From positions 1-10,093 of the forward strand of contig CALGBJ010000052.1 of assembly GCA_937877385.1 (NCBI GenBank): DNA of 10,093 nt, written 5' to 3'. The translations under genes were made by a program, and so were the position numbers. Position 1 is the first letter of the stretch. The number at the start of each line of letters is the position of its first letter. Source of the DNA: an uncultured bacterium. GTDB taxonomy: Bacteria > Patescibacteriota > Minisyncoccia > UBA6257 > JAGGUH01. The notes beneath the pieces were generated by a model that was not told the origin of the DNA, did no database searches, and was given only the letters and a program-made list of their open reading frames with translations. Shown piece by piece: positions 1 to 6,185 of this stretch.

Positions 1-1314
1 GAAAAAAAGGGTTGTCAGGCAAAGATTAAATCTCTTTCTCTAAAAATTAAAAGTGCTGAGAGAAAACTAAAGAGAGAAGAGGAGAAGTGGCGAAAAGAAA
101 AAGAGGTTTATGAAAAAATTCATAATTTAAGAAAAGAGTTAGAAGATTTAAGGAAAGAAGCCGAATTTGCTGAAAAAGATGAAGATTGGGAAAAAGTAGC
201 TCGCTTGATTTATGGTTCAATTCCTCAAAAAGAAAAAGAATTAAAGGAATTTGAAGAGAAGGCACTTAAAAGAAAAAAGAAATTTTTGAAAGAGGAAGTA
301 GATGAAGAGGATATTGCTAATGTTATTTCTCGCTGGTCAGGCATTCCCGTTGCTAAAATTATGGAAGATGAATCAAAGAAACTTTCTTTTTTGAGAGATG
401 AGTTGTCTAAGAAAATTATTGGCCAAAAAGAGGCAATTAATTTAGTTGTTGATTCTTTAGTTCGTTCTCGGGTTGGTCTTTCTGAGCCAAGTCGACCAAT
501 TGGTTCTTTTCTTTTTCTTGGTCCGACTGGTGTTGGCAAAACTGAATTGGCTAAGGTTTTAGCCGAGTCAGTTTTTGATAGTCAAAAAGCCTTGGTCCGA
601 ATAGATATGAGCGAGTATATGGAAAAGCATTCAGTGGCTCGTTTAATTGGTTCACCACCTGGTTATGTGGGCTATGAAGAAGGTGGCCAATTAACAAATA
701 TTGTTAGGCATAGACCTTATAGTTTGATTTTACTTGACGAAATAGAGAAAGCCCATCCAGAAGTTTTTAACCTTTTGCTCCAAATTTTAGACGAGGGCCG
801 ATTGACCGATGGCAAAGGAAGAACTGTTAATTTTAAAAATACAATTATTATTATGACTTCAAATATTGGTTCTCATTTTTGGAGTAAGCGTTCTTCTTTT
901 GGTTTTGCCATAGAAGACAAGGAGAGATTAGAAGAAGAAGAGAAAGAAGAATACCGAAAGAGGGTTGTTTTGGCTTTGAAAGAAAAATTTAGGCCAGAAC
1001 TTCTTAATAGGATTGATGAAATAGTTGTTTTTAATCCATTATCTAAAGAAGATATGACAAAAATTTTAGAAATTCAATTAGAAGAAGCCAAAAGGAGGTT
1101 GGCAGAAAGGGGGATTAAAATGGAGCTTAGTTCCGAAGCTAAGAAGTTTTTGTTAGAAAAAGGTTTTTCTAAGGAGTTTGGTGCTAGGCCGTTAAAGAGA
1201 TTTATTGAAAAGGTAATTCTTAATCCTTTTGCTGATAAAATTTTGACTGGCCAAATAAGAAGAGGTCAAAAAGTGAAAGTTAAATTTTCTAAAGGAAGAA
1301 TTGTTTTTTGTTAA
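1..1314 (+). CDS. clpB: ClpB-type AAA+ disaggregase, C-terminal half (5' end outside window)
   Basis: The frame is open from base 1 and gives 437 residues up to TAA, so the start lies upstream of the window. ClpB is a hexameric ATP-driven chaperone that threads aggregated proteins through its pore together with DnaK. The first about 100 visible residues are charged and helical and match the ClpB middle (coiled-coil) domain, ending in the family-typical stretch SRWSGIPVAKI. The second nucleotide-binding domain follows: Walker A GPTGVGKT (bases 520-543), pore loop with GYVG, Walker B LILLDE (DE at 736-741), SNIG, arginine finger region RPELLNRIDE, and sensor-2 GARPLKR. The middle domain favours ClpB over ClpC or ClpA. 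Family members are about 860 residues, so roughly half is missing because of the window edge; there is no sign of a break. The stop overlaps the next start by one base. Confidence 0.95.
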   Translation, partial: EKKGCQAKIKSLSLKIKSAERKLKREEEKWRKEKEVYEKIHNLRKELEDLRKEAEFAEKDEDWEKVARLIYGSIPQKEKELKEFEEKALKRKKKFLKEEVDEEDIANVISRWSGIPVAKIMEDESKKLSFLRDELSKKIIGQKEAINLVVDSLVRSRVGLSEPSRPIGSFLFLGPTGVGKTELAKVLAESVFDSQKALVRIDMSEYMEKHSVARLIGSPPGYVGYEEGGQLTNIVRHRPYSLILLDEIEKAHPEVFNLLLQILDEGRLTDGKGRTVNFKNTIIIMTSNIGSHFWSKRSSFGFAIEDKERLEEEEKEEYRKRVVLALKEKFRPELLNRIDEIVVFNPLSKEDMTKILEIQLEEAKRRLAERGIKMELSSEAKKFLLEKGFSKEFGARPLKRFIEKVILNPFADKILTGQIRRGQKVKVKFSKGRIVFC

Positions 1315-1913
1315 TGTCTTTTCTTTTCTTTTTCATTTTATTGGAAGTTGTTTTATCTTCTCATTTTGCTTGGTGGGCTTGGTCGCTTTGGTTTCTTTTT
1401 TCTTTTGCTAATTTTTTAAGAATTACTAAAAGTTTTAAAAAAATTTTTTTGGCTCTCCTTCTTTTATTTTGGTTCTTTGCTTTAAGTCATCTTTATTCTT
1501 CTTCCTTCCTCCTTTCTTTTCTTTTTCTCTTTTTTAGTTTACTTTATTCAATTTTGCTTTATTTATTCAAAGAAGAAGGAGATTTTATTTTAAGAGAAAA
1601 TTTTAAGAAGTTTTTTCTTCTTTCTTTCTTTTTTCTGTCTTCTCTTTTTTTCTTTTCCTTTAAAATTCACCATTGGTGGCTGAATTTTCTTTCTTTCTTG
1701 TTCTTTCTTTTCTTTTTTCTCTATTTTTTGCTACCTAAAGAAAATTTTTTCAAGAGATTTTTTTTGAGCTTTTTCCTTTTAGAGATATCTTTAACTCTTT
1801 CCTTTTTCTCCTTCCCTTCAGAGTTGAAAGCCCTTCTTTTTTCCTTTTTTCTTCTTTTTTTGATAGCCATAGAGCGACCATTTTTTCAACCTTTTTCTGC
1901 CAGTTCTTCTTAG
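1314..1913 (+). CDS. Highly hydrophobic multi-pass membrane protein of unknown function
   Basis: This 199-residue protein starts at an ATG that shares its A with the clpB stop (TAATG), so it is probably translated by re-initiation after clpB; no Shine-Dalgarno is visible. It is dominated by Phe, Leu and Ser, with about five to six hydrophobic segments separated by short Lys/Glu-rich loops (for example KSFKK, FKEEGDF, LPKENFFKR), as expected for an integral membrane protein. Aromatic pairs (WWAW, HHWW) lie near the first and fourth segments. I recognise no family. The last 164 bases are antisense to the 3' end of miaA. The strand is very T-rich and T-rich DNA read in frame always yields Phe/Leu, so an accidental open frame cannot be excluded. 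The coupled start and the lack of any other gene in 1316-1749 favour a real gene. Confidence 0.6.
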   Translation: MSFLFFFILLEVVLSSHFAWWAWSLWFLFSFANFLRITKSFKKIFLALLLLFWFFALSHLYSSSFLLSFLFLFFSLLYSILLYLFKEEGDFILRENFKKFFLLSFFFLSSLFFFSFKIHHWWLNFLSFLFFLFFFLYFLLPKENFFKRFFLSFFLLEISLTLSFFSFPSELKALLFSFFLLFLIAIERPFFQPFSASSS

Positions 1914-2760
1914 AAACATCAAGCCAAACAACATCTTTTTCTTTGTTCCTTAACCAGGAAAGTTGTTTTTTTGAATATTTAATAATAGAGCGTAAAGATT
2001 TTTCTTTCATTTCCTGATAGTTTATTTTTCCTCGCAAATAAAGAGATAGCCATTTGTATTCTAAACCAAAACCTTCTATCCTTCGCCAGCTAACCTTCAT
2101 TTTTCTAAGTTTTTTGACTTCCTCTAGAAGTCCTTTTTTAAGCCATTCGTTCAATCTTTTTTCAATCCTTTTTTCTAATTCCTCTTTTTCCAAAAAGAGA
2201 GCGATTTTCAAAGTATCAAAGTTTTTTGTAAATCCTATTTTGGGAATGTTTTTTTTAGTTTTTTTAATAATCTCAATGGCTCTAATTAATCTTCTTTTAT
2301 TTTTTGGTTCAATAGTTTTGGCTCTTTTCTTGTCTAATTTTTGAAGCATTAAATAAAGCTCTTGAGATGAAAGTTTAGCTAATTTTTCTCTTAATTTGTA
2401 ATCCGGCTTGACTTCCGGAAATTTCAAACCATCGGCTACAACTTGGATCCAAAAATTGCTGCCGCCGCAAAGGATTGGCAGTTTGTTTTTTTGATGAATC
2501 TTTTCAATAATTTTTAAGGCCTTTTCTCTAAATTCTTTGACCGTGAAAATTCTTTTAGGAGAAACAAAACTTAAGAGATGATGAGGAATTCCTTTCATCT
2601 CTTTTTTAGTGATTTTGCCGGTGCCAATATCTAGATGTCGGTAAACTTGTCTTGAGTCGGCTGAGATAACTTCGCCTTTAAATTTTTTAGATAAAATTAC
2701 TGCCAAGTCAGATTTTCCTGAGCCAGTTGGCCCAAAGATGACCAAGAGTTTCTTTTTCAT
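1750..2760 (-). CDS. miaA: tRNA dimethylallyltransferase MiaA
   Basis: MiaA transfers the dimethylallyl group of DMAPP to N6 of A37 in tRNAs reading UNN codons. The 336-residue protein shows the family order: P-loop GPTGSGKS (residues 10-17), ADSRQVY with the catalytic Asp35, the GIPHHLL motif (57-63), PILCGGS (95-101), then RRIEGFGLEYKWL and KKQLSWLR towards the C terminus. Ser101 replaces the usual Thr of the GGTG motif, a conservative change. Members are usually 300-316 residues; this one carries an extra Lys/Arg-rich tail of about 40 residues, which overlaps the opposing membrane-protein gene. The ATG lies in an ATGA overlap with the upstream mscS-type stop, so the two are probably translationally coupled. 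It needs DMAPP; an isomerase-like gene lies at the right end of the window. Confidence 0.93.
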   Translation of the reverse strand: MKKKLLVIFGPTGSGKSDLAVILSKKFKGEVISADSRQVYRHLDIGTGKITKKEMKGIPHHLLSFVSPKRIFTVKEFREKALKIIEKIHQKNKLPILCGGSNFWIQVVADGLKFPEVKPDYKLREKLAKLSSQELYLMLQKLDKKRAKTIEPKNKRRLIRAIEIIKKTKKNIPKIGFTKNFDTLKIALFLEKEELEKRIEKRLNEWLKKGLLEEVKKLRKMKVSWRRIEGFGLEYKWLSLYLRGKINYQEMKEKSLRSIIKYSKKQLSWLRNKEKDVVWLDVSKKNWQKKVEKMVALWLSKKEEKRKKEGLSTLKGRRKRKELKISLKGKSSKKIS

Positions 2761-3830
2761 TGGTTGGTTTTAGCCAGATAAATAGTTTGAGTTGGATAGG
2801 CAAATTCTATTTTTTCTTTTTCAAAAGATTCCTTTAAGGCAAAATTGATTTTTTGCTGGATGTTCATATATTCTGAATAGTCCGGGCTAAGGATATAATA
2901 AACAACCTCAAAAATTAAAGCCGAATCACCAAATTCTTTAAAATGAACTCTATCCAAACGAGTTTTTTCAATATTAGTGATGATTTCTTTAACTATTTCC
3001 GGTATTTTCTTTAATTTTTCCAAAGGTGTCTCATAACAAACGCCAAAATTGAATTGGATTCTTCTTTCTCTCATTCTGCCAAAATTTTGGATGCGGCTTT
3101 CAGTAAGTTCTTTGTTAGAAATTATCAGTTCTTCTCCTTGAAGGGTTTGAATTCTGGTTGTTTTGATGCCTATTTTTTTGACAATACCATTATTTGAACC
3201 AACAACGATGAAGTCACCGATTTCAAATGGTTTGTCAAAAATTAAAGAAAAAGAACTAAAAATATCGCCTAAAATATTTTGAATAGCTAAAGCGACAGCG
3301 ATACCGCCAATACCTAAACCAGCAATTAGAGAGTTAACGTTTATTCCCCAACTTGAAAGAATAATTAAAGCAGCTATTGTCCAAATAACGATTTTTATTA
3401 AGAAGAATAGTCCTTTTAGAGAGGCCTCTTTTTTGAGTTTTTCCTTACCTTCTTCTTTTTGAGCAATTTTTTCGCTTATTCTATTTAGGGAGATGTGAAA
3501 TGATTTAATAATCTGATAGACAATTATTAAAATGAATAAACTATTAATTATTTTTTGAAATTTCTCTGGAATTTTTAAAGAATATAAAGCAAAATAAAGA
3601 GAGATGAAAAAATAAAAAGGCGGTTTTACTCCTTCAATAATTTCTATTAAAATATCATCTATTTCGGTTTTAGTTTTTTTGGCTCTTTCTTTAAGATGAA
3701 AGAAAATTTTTTGCCGAAAAATTCTTAAGACAACCAAAAGAATTAAAAAAATTAACAGAGAGGTTAAATAGCTTTTTCCGCTATTGCCTAAAAATTGATA
3801 ATTTAAAAAAGTTTGAAAGATATTAGTCAT
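2757..3830 (-). CDS. MscS-family mechanosensitive ion channel
   Basis: The product (357 residues from the chosen ATG) is a small-conductance mechanosensitive channel homologue, expected to release solutes upon hypo-osmotic stress. Four hydrophobic segments precede the pore-lining helix; the signature GLGIGGIAVALAIQNILGD leads into FSSFSLIFDKPFEIGDFI, the beta domain of MscS, and a soluble alpha/beta C-terminal domain follows. It is longer than E. coli MscS (286 residues) and resembles YbdG/YnaI-like members with extra N-terminal helices. A TTG at 3878 would add 16 residues. I prefer ATG 3830 because the TTG coincides with the -35 box of a good promoter-like sequence and its extension does not resemble the family. 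The gene follows the terminator of the sigma gene and overlaps miaA by 4 bases, so mscS-miaA looks like a two-gene unit. Confidence 0.9.
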   Translation of the reverse strand: MTNIFQTFLNYQFLGNSGKSYLTSLLIFLILLVVLRIFRQKIFFHLKERAKKTKTEIDDILIEIIEGVKPPFYFFISLYFALYSLKIPEKFQKIINSLFILIIVYQIIKSFHISLNRISEKIAQKEEGKEKLKKEASLKGLFFLIKIVIWTIAALIILSSWGINVNSLIAGLGIGGIAVALAIQNILGDIFSSFSLIFDKPFEIGDFIVVGSNNGIVKKIGIKTTRIQTLQGEELIISNKELTESRIQNFGRMRERRIQFNFGVCYETPLEKLKKIPEIVKEIITNIEKTRLDRVHFKEFGDSALIFEVVYYILSPDYSEYMNIQQKINFALKESFEKEKIEFAYPTQTIYLAKTNQ

Positions 3831-3850
3831 ATTTTCTTTATTTAAAAATA

Positions 3851-3878
3851 ATAATAACCGAATAAGATATTTTTTCAA
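3851..3878 (-). promoter_or_regulatory. Predicted sigma-70-type promoter of the mscS-miaA unit
   Basis: On the minus strand, TTGAAA (3878-3873) and TATTAT (3856-3851) are 16 bases apart. They lie directly after the terminator of the sigma gene and 20 bases before ATG 3830. The position between terminator and start supports it; AT-rich DNA makes chance matches likely. Confidence 0.45.
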
Positions 3879-3889
3879 GAGATTTCAAC

Positions 3890-3916
3890 AAAAAACCCCT
3901 TTTTAAGGGGTTTTTG
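3890..3916 (-). terminator. Intrinsic terminator of the sigma factor gene
   Basis: An 11-bp perfect stem (3891-3901 with 3905-3915) with a 3-base loop contains four G:C pairs flanked by A/T runs. In minus-strand reading a run of six T follows (3895-3890). The TAA stop of the sigma gene (3905-3903) lies inside the hairpin. The structure is nearly symmetrical and could also act on plus-strand transcripts. Confidence 0.85.
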
Positions 3917-4517
3917 TTTTCTTTTTTATTTTTTTTACCGAAGCATTTATTAGTTGATTGATTCTTTGCCGGCTCAATCCTACTTCTCGAGCAATTTCAA
4001 TAGAAGAGTTGCCTTTTAAATAGAGAAAGAAAGCTTCTTTTTGTCTCGGAGTAAGGATTTCTTGGGCAATTTCTTGGATTTGCTTGACCAATAACAAAGT
4101 TTCAATTTTTGTCTCAGTAAGTGCCAGCTCTTTGTCCACTTTCTTTTCTAAAAGGAATTTGTCTGATGAAATTACCGAGAATAATTTTTCTTCACTTTTT
4201 TCTTTTTTAAATTTAGAGTAATAACTATGAGAAACACAGAGAGGCAGGTTGTCCCTGATTGCTTTTATTATTTCCGCTTTAATCCACAATTTAGCATAAG
4301 AGAAAAAATTTCCTTTCCTGGCATTGTATTTTTTCACTGCTTTAAGAAATCCCAAATTCGCTGCCGAAACGAGATCTTCTCTTTCATGTTTATCAAGGCA
4401 ACGATTCAGATAGGGCAAAGAGAATTTTCTAATTTTTTCTTGACAAGAATCAATCAGACTTTCCATTACTTTTTTATCTCTTTTGGCTTTTTCTATTATT
4501 TTTTCTATTCCTATCAT
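3903..4517 (-). CDS. Compact sigma-70 family RNA polymerase sigma factor (regions 2 and 4)
   Basis: The 204-residue protein has sigma region 2 at about residues 30-90 (core-binding and -10 recognition helices, with EDLVSAANLGFLKAVKKY followed by FFSYAKLWIKAEI) and region 4 at about 155-200, with LTPRQKEAF and the helix-turn-helix IAREVGLSRQRINQLI for -35 recognition. Region 1.1 and a clear region 3 are absent, so it is a small alternative sigma rather than the housekeeping factor; the Lys/Glu-rich linker between the domains is about 60 residues. It has the only perfect Shine-Dalgarno in the window, six bases before its ATG. A MITE-like element ends 35 bases beyond that site, so the promoter may lie in or next to the element. 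The gene stands alone: it ends in its own terminator. No anti-sigma gene is adjacent. The promoters it recognises cannot be told from this sequence. Confidence 0.88.
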   Translation of the reverse strand: MIGIEKIIEKAKRDKKVMESLIDSCQEKIRKFSLPYLNRCLDKHEREDLVSAANLGFLKAVKKYNARKGNFFSYAKLWIKAEIIKAIRDNLPLCVSHSYYSKFKKEKSEEKLFSVISSDKFLLEKKVDKELALTETKIETLLLVKQIQEIAQEILTPRQKEAFFLYLKGNSSIEIAREVGLSRQRINQLINASVKKIKKKTKTP

Positions 4518-4523
4518 TTAATT

Positions 4524-4533
4524 TCACCTCCTT
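4524..4533 (-). promoter_or_regulatory. Ideal Shine-Dalgarno of the sigma factor gene
   Basis: Minus-strand AAGGAGGTGA is fully complementary to the usual 3' end of 16S rRNA and is six bases from the ATG at 4517. No other gene in the window has a comparable site, so initiation of this gene differs from its neighbours. Confidence 0.9.
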
Positions 4534-4560
4534 ATTTATTTTTTAATGTCTTTTTCAATA

Positions 4561-4754
4561 TCTTTAGATGTACTATCCAATCAATTCGGTAACGAAATGA
4601 AAAATAGTTTTCTAAAGTTATTTGGGTAAGTAGACCCTCCCCCACCTATTTCCTCCCCTCCGACATAAGTCGGAGGAGGGGGAGGAGTAAGGAGGGGGAG
4701 GGGAATAATAACAATTAAACCGTTACCAAATTGGTTAGCAATTACATCTTTAGA
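4561..4754 (+). mobile_element. MITE-like element, copy A, with target duplications
   Basis: A 178-bp non-coding element (4569-4746) begins TGTACTATCC and ends with TACA. Its two ends are imperfect inverted repeats (20 of 26 bases match, ending in GGTAACG on both sides). The octamer TCTTTAGA flanks it directly on each side (4561-4568 and 4747-4754) as a target-site duplication. The centre (4633-4702) folds into a long C-rich/G-rich hairpin whose tip is a perfect TCCGAC/GTCGGA stem. It contains no coding sequence, so it would depend on a transposase elsewhere. It lies between the 5' region of the sigma gene and the 3' end of the unknown gene at 4764. Copy B at 7907-8085 is about 95% identical and inverted. 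Confidence 0.88.
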
Positions 4755-4776
4755 AATTTTCTTTTAGAAATTTTCT
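4749..4776. repeat. 14-bp perfect tandem duplication at a gene end
   Basis: TTTAGAAATTTTCT occurs twice in a row (4749-4762 and 4763-4776). The left unit shares bases with the right target duplication of MITE copy A. The right unit contains the stop codon of the unknown gene at 4764-5612. Confidence 0.8.
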
Positions 4777-5612
4777 CCTAAATCTTCGGAAAATTTTTCT
4801 TTAAAAAGAAGAGCGATGGCTTCAATTTTCTTGCCGATTTTCTCAAGAGAATTAAGAGCGACAATAGCTTTTAGTGGGTCCTTTTTATAATTAACTATTG
4901 CTCGGTAGATTTCGTTAGAAAGAGAAAGGGTGTTAAGATATTCAAGATAAATCTCTTGATAACCTAAGGGTACATCTATAGTGGTGGCTTTTTCTAAAAA
5001 TTTATCAATTGAGTTGATAGTTTTTTCTAAAGCTGAAGTGTCTTTATCTTGAGCAAATTTTTCTAAAGCCAAAGAAGGTAGATTTTTAGTTAAACCACTT
5101 TCTTGAGCAATTTTAACAAAATCTTGGTCAAATTTTTTGACAGTTGAAGTTGATTTCTTGAGAATAATTTTTAAATCTTCTAATTTAAATTTCTTTTTAT
5201 TTAAATCAAATTCTTCTTCTATTCGGGAGATTTCTTTTTGGACGTTCTCGGAAATTTTTCCTTGGGAAAGAAATTCTTGAGGGTTGGCAGATTTTTTTAG
5301 ATTTTGAAAAATCTGATAACCTAGATATTGGGTGTAGTTGTTATTAAAATCTTCTGGCTTTTTTTCTCCTTCTGAAAGAAAAATTCTCTGATAAAAATTT
5401 TCTTCTTCGCTTGATTGTTTGTCCTCTATTTTATCTATTGGTTGAAAAATTCTTTCAATTTGAGAAATTGCTTTTTCTTTCTCTGGTTCTTCTTTATTTT
5501 CTTCTTTTTCTGGAACAATTCTAATTTTTTTCTTTTGATTAAAAAGGAAAAGAAAGGAAGAAAAAAGAATAAGAACGATTATGACTAATAAAATAATTTT
5601 ATTTTTTTTCAT
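4764..5612 (-). CDS. Membrane-anchored, helical extracytoplasmic protein of unknown function
   Basis: I do not recognise this 282-residue protein. After MKKNK there is one strong hydrophobic segment (about residues 6-24), consistent with an uncleaved signal anchor or a signal peptide without an evident lipobox. A Lys/Glu-rich linker (about 28-50) follows, then a mostly helical, charged region with Leu/Ile heptad-like spacing to the C terminus, with no cysteine and no obvious catalytic motif. The composition suggests a domain outside the membrane. Its ATG lies five bases after the iorB stop, so it is the third gene of the iorA-iorB transcript; only a weak AAGAA precedes it. The shared transcript hints at a link to the oxidoreductase or simply at shared expression; nothing in the sequence tells which. 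The 3' end abuts MITE copy A and a 14-bp tandem duplication. Confidence 0.8.
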   Translation of the reverse strand: MKKNKIILLVIIVLILFSSFLFLFNQKKKIRIVPEKEENKEEPEKEKAISQIERIFQPIDKIEDKQSSEEENFYQRIFLSEGEKKPEDFNNNYTQYLGYQIFQNLKKSANPQEFLSQGKISENVQKEISRIEEEFDLNKKKFKLEDLKIILKKSTSTVKKFDQDFVKIAQESGLTKNLPSLALEKFAQDKDTSALEKTINSIDKFLEKATTIDVPLGYQEIYLEYLNTLSLSNEIYRAIVNYKKDPLKAIVALNSLEKIGKKIEAIALLFKEKFSEDLGENF

Positions 5613-5617
5613 ATTTC

Positions 5618-6184
5618 TTAAAGAGTTTTACCTAAAAGGAAAGCTTTTTTATTCTTTTGGAATAAATCAGCCGGGAAGACTTTTTTTAAGGCCCAAGTCA
5701 TTGATTTTTCTTTTAAGGGAATAATTTTTTGAAAACAAGCAAAGCCCAATAAGGCAGTTCCTTTATAAACATCGCTGTCTAATTTTTCTTGGCAGATTTT
5801 ACTAGCCTCAAGAATAAAGATTTTCTTACTAAAAGGAGAGGCGATTTTTAAGAAGTCGCTTTGACTAAATTTTTTAAGCTGGAAGAAAGGCGAAAAAGAA
5901 TTATCAACTATAAAAATTGTTTTTTTAGAAGCAAAATCAACTACTCGGCTTGCTTGGTGAAGGTCTAAAGAAATAATTAAATCTGCTCCGCCTTTTTCAA
6001 TCAAAGGAGAGAAAATTTCTTGGTCGGCAATTCTAAAGTGAACTAAAACTTCGCCTCCTTTTTGGGAAAGACCATGCAATTCTGAGGAGCGAAAAAACTT
6101 TCCCTCTTTTAAAACTGCATAAGAGAGAACTTTTTTTAAAGTAATTATGCCTTGTCCACCAATACCGGTTAAAAGAATATTCAT
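5618..6184 (-). CDS. iorB: Indolepyruvate oxidoreductase beta subunit (IorB)
   Basis: IorB is the gamma-type subunit of the 2-oxoacid oxidoreductase superfamily. With IorA it oxidatively decarboxylates aryl pyruvates, formed by transamination of aromatic amino acids, to aryl-acetyl-CoA while reducing ferredoxin. The 188-residue protein opens with the nucleotide-binding-like GIGGQGIITL (residues 7-16) and carries SSELHGLSQKGGEVLVHFRI (about 33-52), the family's conserved motif, then ADLIISLD. The length is normal for IorB (about 190-200). The ATG is one base after the iorA stop, so the two are coupled and the partners will be made together. The substrate is inferred from the IorAB family and could be another 2-oxoacid. 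Confidence 0.9.
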   Translation of the reverse strand: MNILLTGIGGQGIITLKKVLSYAVLKEGKFFRSSELHGLSQKGGEVLVHFRIADQEIFSPLIEKGGADLIISLDLHQASRVVDFASKKTIFIVDNSFSPFFQLKKFSQSDFLKIASPFSKKIFILEASKICQEKLDSDVYKGTALLGFACFQKIIPLKEKSMTWALKKVFPADLFQKNKKAFLLGKTL

Positions 6185-6185
6185 T

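Noticed and set aside
2054..2344. Plus-strand open frame of 96 codons
   Set aside because: It lies fully within miaA on the other strand, has no ribosome binding site and no family resemblance.
3831..3878. TTG start adding 16 residues to the MscS-type channel
   Set aside because: The TTG is part of a -35 box directly after a terminator; the ATG at 3830 gives a normal N terminus.
4227..4592. Plus-strand open frame of 121 codons
   Set aside because: It runs antisense through the sigma factor gene and into MITE copy A and resembles no protein.
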